Positions 60,965-64,000 of a stretch of 64,000 nt of DNA are shown here, piece after piece. The stretch is from positions 1-64,000 of the forward strand of contig NZ_PDVP01000015.1 of the NCBI RefSeq assembly GCF_002727065.1, in the 5' to 3' direction. Under the pieces are notes generated by a model. The model made no database searches, was not told the DNA's origin, and saw nothing but the letters and a program-made list of their open reading frames with translations. The stretch is from Zhengella mangrovi. Lineage in GTDB: Bacteria; Pseudomonadota; Alphaproteobacteria; Rhizobiales; Rhizobiaceae. Position numbers and translations under genes: made by a program. Every line of letters starts with the position of its first letter. The stretch's first letter is position 1.

Positions 60965-61454
60965 GGACATTCCAGAAAAACCAGAAGCCTGATGCCCAAA
61001 ACCAGCGTTTTGGCTGGCATGTATCCCGCAGAAATCCGCTGCAGAAATGGGCATCTGCGGAAAAGCGGGGTATCCACCCCCTCCAGACCAGCCCTATCCT
61101 GTCGACATCGACCAGACCAGGACGTTGGCCGAGCCAGCCGACATGCGCATCGACGCCACCGCCCAGTGGAACACGTTTCTCGCGCCGAAAGAGCTTCCGG
61201 ACAAGCACACTTGGTACAGAACCCAACCGGTTCTGTAGTTTCTCCCATCAACATGCATCGTACAAAACACGCTTGCAGATTCCGAAGCCTGGCTACTTTC
61301 ACAAATGCGGATATTTTCTGTCGGTGGCCGGAATGCATCCATGAAATGTACAAGCTTGGAAAACTGAGACAAAAATGCCAATCTCATTTCATCACAATAT
61401 TCGATCCCGGAGAATGCCAGTTCAGATTTGACTCACAAAAAAGGAGAGAAACAG
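60965..61454. other. Non-coding part of the tRNA-Thr mini-island
   Basis: About 490 bp, AT-rich toward its right end, holding no supportable gene. A small inverted repeat CCAAAAC/GTTTTGG lies near 60993-61010. It presumably holds the promoter of the secreted protein gene. Confidence 0.5.
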
Positions 61455-61940
61455 ATGAAACGTTATTTCAGTTATAGTTTCAGCATCGGGACTATTTTCC
61501 TCGCAGCGATAACTTTTTTCCTGATTTCTTTCCTCGCCTCGCCGGAACAGGCGCGCGCGGAATGGGTGAAATGCGCGGACGAGAACGGATACTGCTATTT
61601 GGAGCAAGGGACCGATGTGAGATACGGTGCAAGGGGCACCTTCGCCATGGACTATTTCGGCGCCGGCAGAATGCACTGCAGCAACAATACGTTCGGCGAT
61701 CCCTTGTACGGTGTCCGAAAGGCCTGCTTCAAATGGGTGAACGAGCGCTCGAACCGCTGGGTTCATTGCGCAAAGGAGAACGATGTTTGCCGCTTCCGCG
61801 GCGGTAGTCGCCAGGTTCGCTACGGAGCCAGGGGCGAGTACGCCTATGTCACGGCCAGAAGTCCGGTAGCCTGTAACAACCAGACCTTCGGCGATCCATT
61901 GTACGGCGTGGTCAAAGATTGCTGGGTCTTAGAGCACTAA
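61455..61940 (+). CDS. Secreted protein with two cysteine-matched repeats (161 aa)
   Basis: A signal peptide (hydrophobic IGTIFLAAITFFLISFLAS, cleavage likely before EWVKC) is followed by two repeats, about residues 37-92 and 102-158. Both read WV-CA-E---C, VRYGARG, C-NNTFGDPLYGV-K-C. Cysteines are at 40, 47, 75, 91 and 105, 112, 140, 156, so the spacing 7-28-16 is identical in both copies and two disulfides per repeat are likely. A similar RYGA/FGDP domain occurs in some secreted bacterial and fungal proteins, but its function is not known to me. AAGGAG precedes the ATG. It is the only gene in the mini-island. Confidence 0.75.
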   Translation: MKRYFSYSFSIGTIFLAAITFFLISFLASPEQARAEWVKCADENGYCYLEQGTDVRYGARGTFAMDYFGAGRMHCSNNTFGDPLYGVRKACFKWVNERSNRWVHCAKENDVCRFRGGSRQVRYGARGEYAYVTARSPVACNNQTFGDPLYGVVKDCWVLEH

Positions 61941-62112
61941 ACTGATCGATCAGCATCCAATGCGGTCCAACTGACCTCCATACAGCATCGACCGGACCCT
62001 ACCGGAAAAGGAAGGCGGCCCGAGCCTTGTGACCGCCTTCTTCGTTGTCGGTGATCGTCCCATGGGGTCTTCCTCCTTCCCGAAAATCGCAAGGAAAGAA
62101 GGTTACGCGGGC

Positions 62113-62137
62113 ATTCAAATCGCTCAGGCAGCACCAG
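62113..62137 (+). repeat. Right imperfect copy of the tRNA-Thr 3' end
   Basis: The sequence ATTCAAATCGCTCAGGCAGC plus ACCAG matches the tRNA-Thr 3' end at 60940-60964 in 22 of 25 positions. It lies 35 bp from the galE stop codon and is the likely right boundary of a small inserted segment. Confidence 0.55.
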
Positions 62138-62171
62138 CCCGGCAATCCATCGCCGATGATTTGACCGCCGG

Positions 62172-63236
62172 TCAGCCGCTCGGGGCGACGTGCAGCCGCG
62201 TGCCCACCCATTCGTCCAGTTCCGGCGGCTCGATGCCCGGTCCGTCGGCGACCTTGCGGCGGCGGGTGAGCGTGCGTTCCCAGTCCAGCGCGCTGGAAAC
62301 GATCTCGCGCAGCGACTCATGGGCCGGTTTCCAGCCCAGGACGCGGCGGGCGCGTCCTGCTTCGGCGATCACCGTGTGCAGGTCTCCCGGGCGGCGCGGC
62401 TCCATCCGGACGTCGAACTCACGGCCCGAGACCTCGCGCACGCAATCGATCACCTCGCGGACCGTGAAGCCGTTGCCATAGCCGAGGTTGGCGACGAGGC
62501 TGTCGCCGCCGGCGCGCAGGTGGCGCAGCGCCAGCCAGTGCGCCTCGACAAGGTCGGTCACGTGGATGAGGTCGCGGATGCAGGTGCCGTCGCGCGTCGG
62601 GTAGTCGTCGCCGAACACCCGCATGACCGGATGCCGGCCCACGGCCGTCTCGCAGGCGACCTTCAGCAGGTGGGTCGCGCCCGGGGTCGACTGCCCCGTC
62701 CGGCCTGCCGGATCGGCGCCGGACACGTTGAAGTAGCGCAGCGCCGCATACCGGAAATCATGGGCCGCGGCGGCGTCGGCAAGCATCATCTCGCTCATCA
62801 GCTTGGAGCGGCCATAGGGGGTCGCCGGATCCAGCCGGCCGTCCTCGCGGACCGGCGTTCCGTCGCCCTCGCCATAGACGGCCGCCGTGGAGGAGAAAAC
62901 GAAATTGCGCACGCCCGCCGCGATGGCGACCTCGATCAGCGCGCGCGTGGCGCAGGTGTTGTTGTCGTAGTAGCCGAGCGGGTTGGCAATCGAGTCCGGC
63001 ACGACGACCGACCCGGCGAAATGCAGGATGGCATCGACCTTTTCCTCTCGCAGGACCCGGCGGACCATCATGGTATCGGCAATGTCGCCGACGACGAGAC
63101 GGGCTGCCGGCGCAACCGCCCATGCATGGCCCGTCGACAGGCGGTCGATGACGACCACGCGTTCGCCGGCATCGATCAGCCGCCAGACCATGTGACTGCC
63201 GATGTAGCCCGCACCACCCGTGACCAGAATTGCCAT
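62172..63236 (-). CDS. galE: UDP-glucose 4-epimerase
   Basis: The 354-residue enzyme is an extended SDR: MAILVTGGAGYIGSHMVWRL for NAD binding, ILHFAGSVVVPDS, SSTAAVYGE, the catalytic YGRSK, ALRYFNVSGADP, and TRDGTCIRDLIHVTDLVEAH. It interconverts UDP-glucose and UDP-galactose for polysaccharide synthesis. The ATG at 63236 has AGGAGGTAGGG upstream; the longer open frame adds residues unlike the family. Confidence 0.95.
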   Translation of the reverse strand: MAILVTGGAGYIGSHMVWRLIDAGERVVVIDRLSTGHAWAVAPAARLVVGDIADTMMVRRVLREEKVDAILHFAGSVVVPDSIANPLGYYDNNTCATRALIEVAIAAGVRNFVFSSTAAVYGEGDGTPVREDGRLDPATPYGRSKLMSEMMLADAAAAHDFRYAALRYFNVSGADPAGRTGQSTPGATHLLKVACETAVGRHPVMRVFGDDYPTRDGTCIRDLIHVTDLVEAHWLALRHLRAGGDSLVANLGYGNGFTVREVIDCVREVSGREFDVRMEPRRPGDLHTVIAEAGRARRVLGWKPAHESLREIVSSALDWERTLTRRRKVADGPGIEPPELDEWVGTRLHVAPSG

Positions 63237-63397
63237 CACCCTACCTCCTTGCGGATGCGGGGCGGCGCCGGTCACGATGCCGGTTCCGCCCCATCTGTCC
63301 GCACAGCTTAGGGAAGATGTTTTGAGATCCGGCGAGTTCCCGGCATGGCATTTTAGCCATCCGTGCAAGGAATGGTTTACCCCGACGGGACGGGGCA

Positions 63398-63421
63398 CCC
63401 CGCAGCCGCCTGGCTGCGGGG
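63398..63421. terminator. GC-rich stem-loop downstream of mscL
   Basis: CCCCGCAGCC and GGCTGCGGGG form a perfect 10-bp stem with a four-base loop, 10 bp beyond the mscL stop. There is no T-run on the minus strand, so it may act as an RNA-stabilising or rho-assisted end. Confidence 0.5.
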
Positions 63422-63430
63422 CGGAACGAC

Positions 63431-63853
63431 CTACTTGCGGACGAGCGCGTCGCGGATTTCCGTCAGCAGCCGGATGTCTGCCGGCGGCGGCGCGTCGGGG
63501 GCCGGTGCCTGCGGCTCCTCGAAGGACCGGCGGACCTTGTTGACCGCCCGGACCATCATGAAAATGATGAAGGCGAGGATCACAAAATTGATGATCACCG
63601 TCACGAAGTGACCGTAGGCCAGCACCGCGCCCTGCTCCCTGGCCGCGTCGAGCGTGCTCGCCGTGACGCCGGAAGCCAGCGGGAGGAAGTAGTTGGAGAA
63701 ATCGAAGCCGCCGAAAATGGCGCCGACGATCGGCATGATGATGTCGTCGGTCAGCGACTTGACGATCAGGGCGAACGCGCCGCCGATGATCACGCCGACG
63801 GCCAGATCCATGACATTGCCCTTGGCAATGAATTCCTTGAATTCTTTCAGCAT
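63431..63853 (-). CDS. mscL: Large-conductance mechanosensitive channel MscL
   Basis: The 140-residue protein has the MscL N-terminal helix and first pore helix ([20 protein letters not shown] then [21 protein letters not shown]), a periplasmic loop, the second membrane helix ([21 protein letters not shown]) and the C-terminal helix with [13 protein letters not shown]. It opens on membrane stretch and protects against osmotic downshock. The start at 63853 is set by the conserved N-terminus; the frame is open 69 bp further. Confidence 0.96.
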   Translation of the reverse strand: MLKEFKEFIAKGNVMDLAVGVIIGGAFALIVKSLTDDIIMPIVGAIFGGFDFSNYFLPLASGVTASTLDAAREQGAVLAYGHFVTVIINFVILAFIIFMMVRAVNKVRRSFEEPQAPAPDAPPPADIRLLTEIRDALVRK

Positions 63854-64000
63854 CGGTTTGTCCTCATGTCCCGGTTGCCCCACGGATTTGCCTTCAGGCA
63901 AGCCCGGTACAATCGGTAGCACGTTTCCCGCCGAACACCACGCCGGTTACGGTTACATGCCGCGCCGGCAGGTGACGTGCCGTCAAACCAATTGGCTATA

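Overview
The window is a chromosomal segment of an alphaproteobacterium, most likely of the order Rhizobiales (Hyphomicrobiales). The right-hand 9 kb carries a gene order familiar from that group: tRNA-Phe, yacG, maf, infA, a low-molecular-weight phosphatase, UPF0262, hisD, DUF2948, murA, then tRNA-Thr, galE and mscL. This part is very GC-rich and tightly packed.

Everything to the left of tRNA-Phe (1 to about 54.8 kb) looks like a mobile or integrative element abutting the 3' end of that tRNA. Its backbone comes in two blocks. The right block (45.9-54.7 kb) has two conjugation-type ATPases, a replication-relaxation protein, small membrane proteins, an AlpA-type regulator, a winged-helix protein and an HTH/coiled-coil protein. 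The left block (0.6-7.5 kb) has DUF3768, DUF736, DUF932, a degenerate CHC2-zinc-finger primase-like protein and an XRE regulator. No integrase, relaxase or mating-pair genes are visible, so the element must continue beyond the left edge or be incomplete. IS3- and IS481-type remnants mark past rearrangements.

The middle (8-45.6 kb) is cargo: a secreted seven-repeat FG-GAP protein, then three metabolic cassettes, each with its own regulator and importer. Cassette 1 (12.1-24.9 kb): IclR, TctCBA transporter, class-III PLP phospholyase-like enzyme, APH-type kinase, DMGDH-like oxidase, UPF0261, TMADH-like flavoenzyme, SDR. Cassette 2 (28.0-36.9 kb): GntR, D-2-hydroxyacid dehydrogenase-like flavoenzyme, secreted MBL hydrolase, TctCBA, Usp, ThDP-dependent decarboxylase-like enzyme. 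Cassette 3 (37.4-45.6 kb): TetR with a TRAP transporter, facing an operon of an NTF2-like protein, two unrecognised proteins, an aldehyde dehydrogenase and a TauE-type permease. A fourth small group (25.0-27.4 kb) holds HxlR, an NAD(P)-binding oxidoreductase, a DsbA-family protein and a broken MBL gene.

The features most worth following up are: the kinase/phospholyase/double-demethylase operon; five 17-bp palindromes upstream of the AlpA gene, four of them phased at exactly 22 bp beside an AT-rich tract; nested inverted repeats upstream of the smaller conjugation ATPase; and a 1.2-kb mini-island at tRNA-Thr, bounded by an imperfect copy of the tRNA 3' end, that carries a two-repeat secreted protein.
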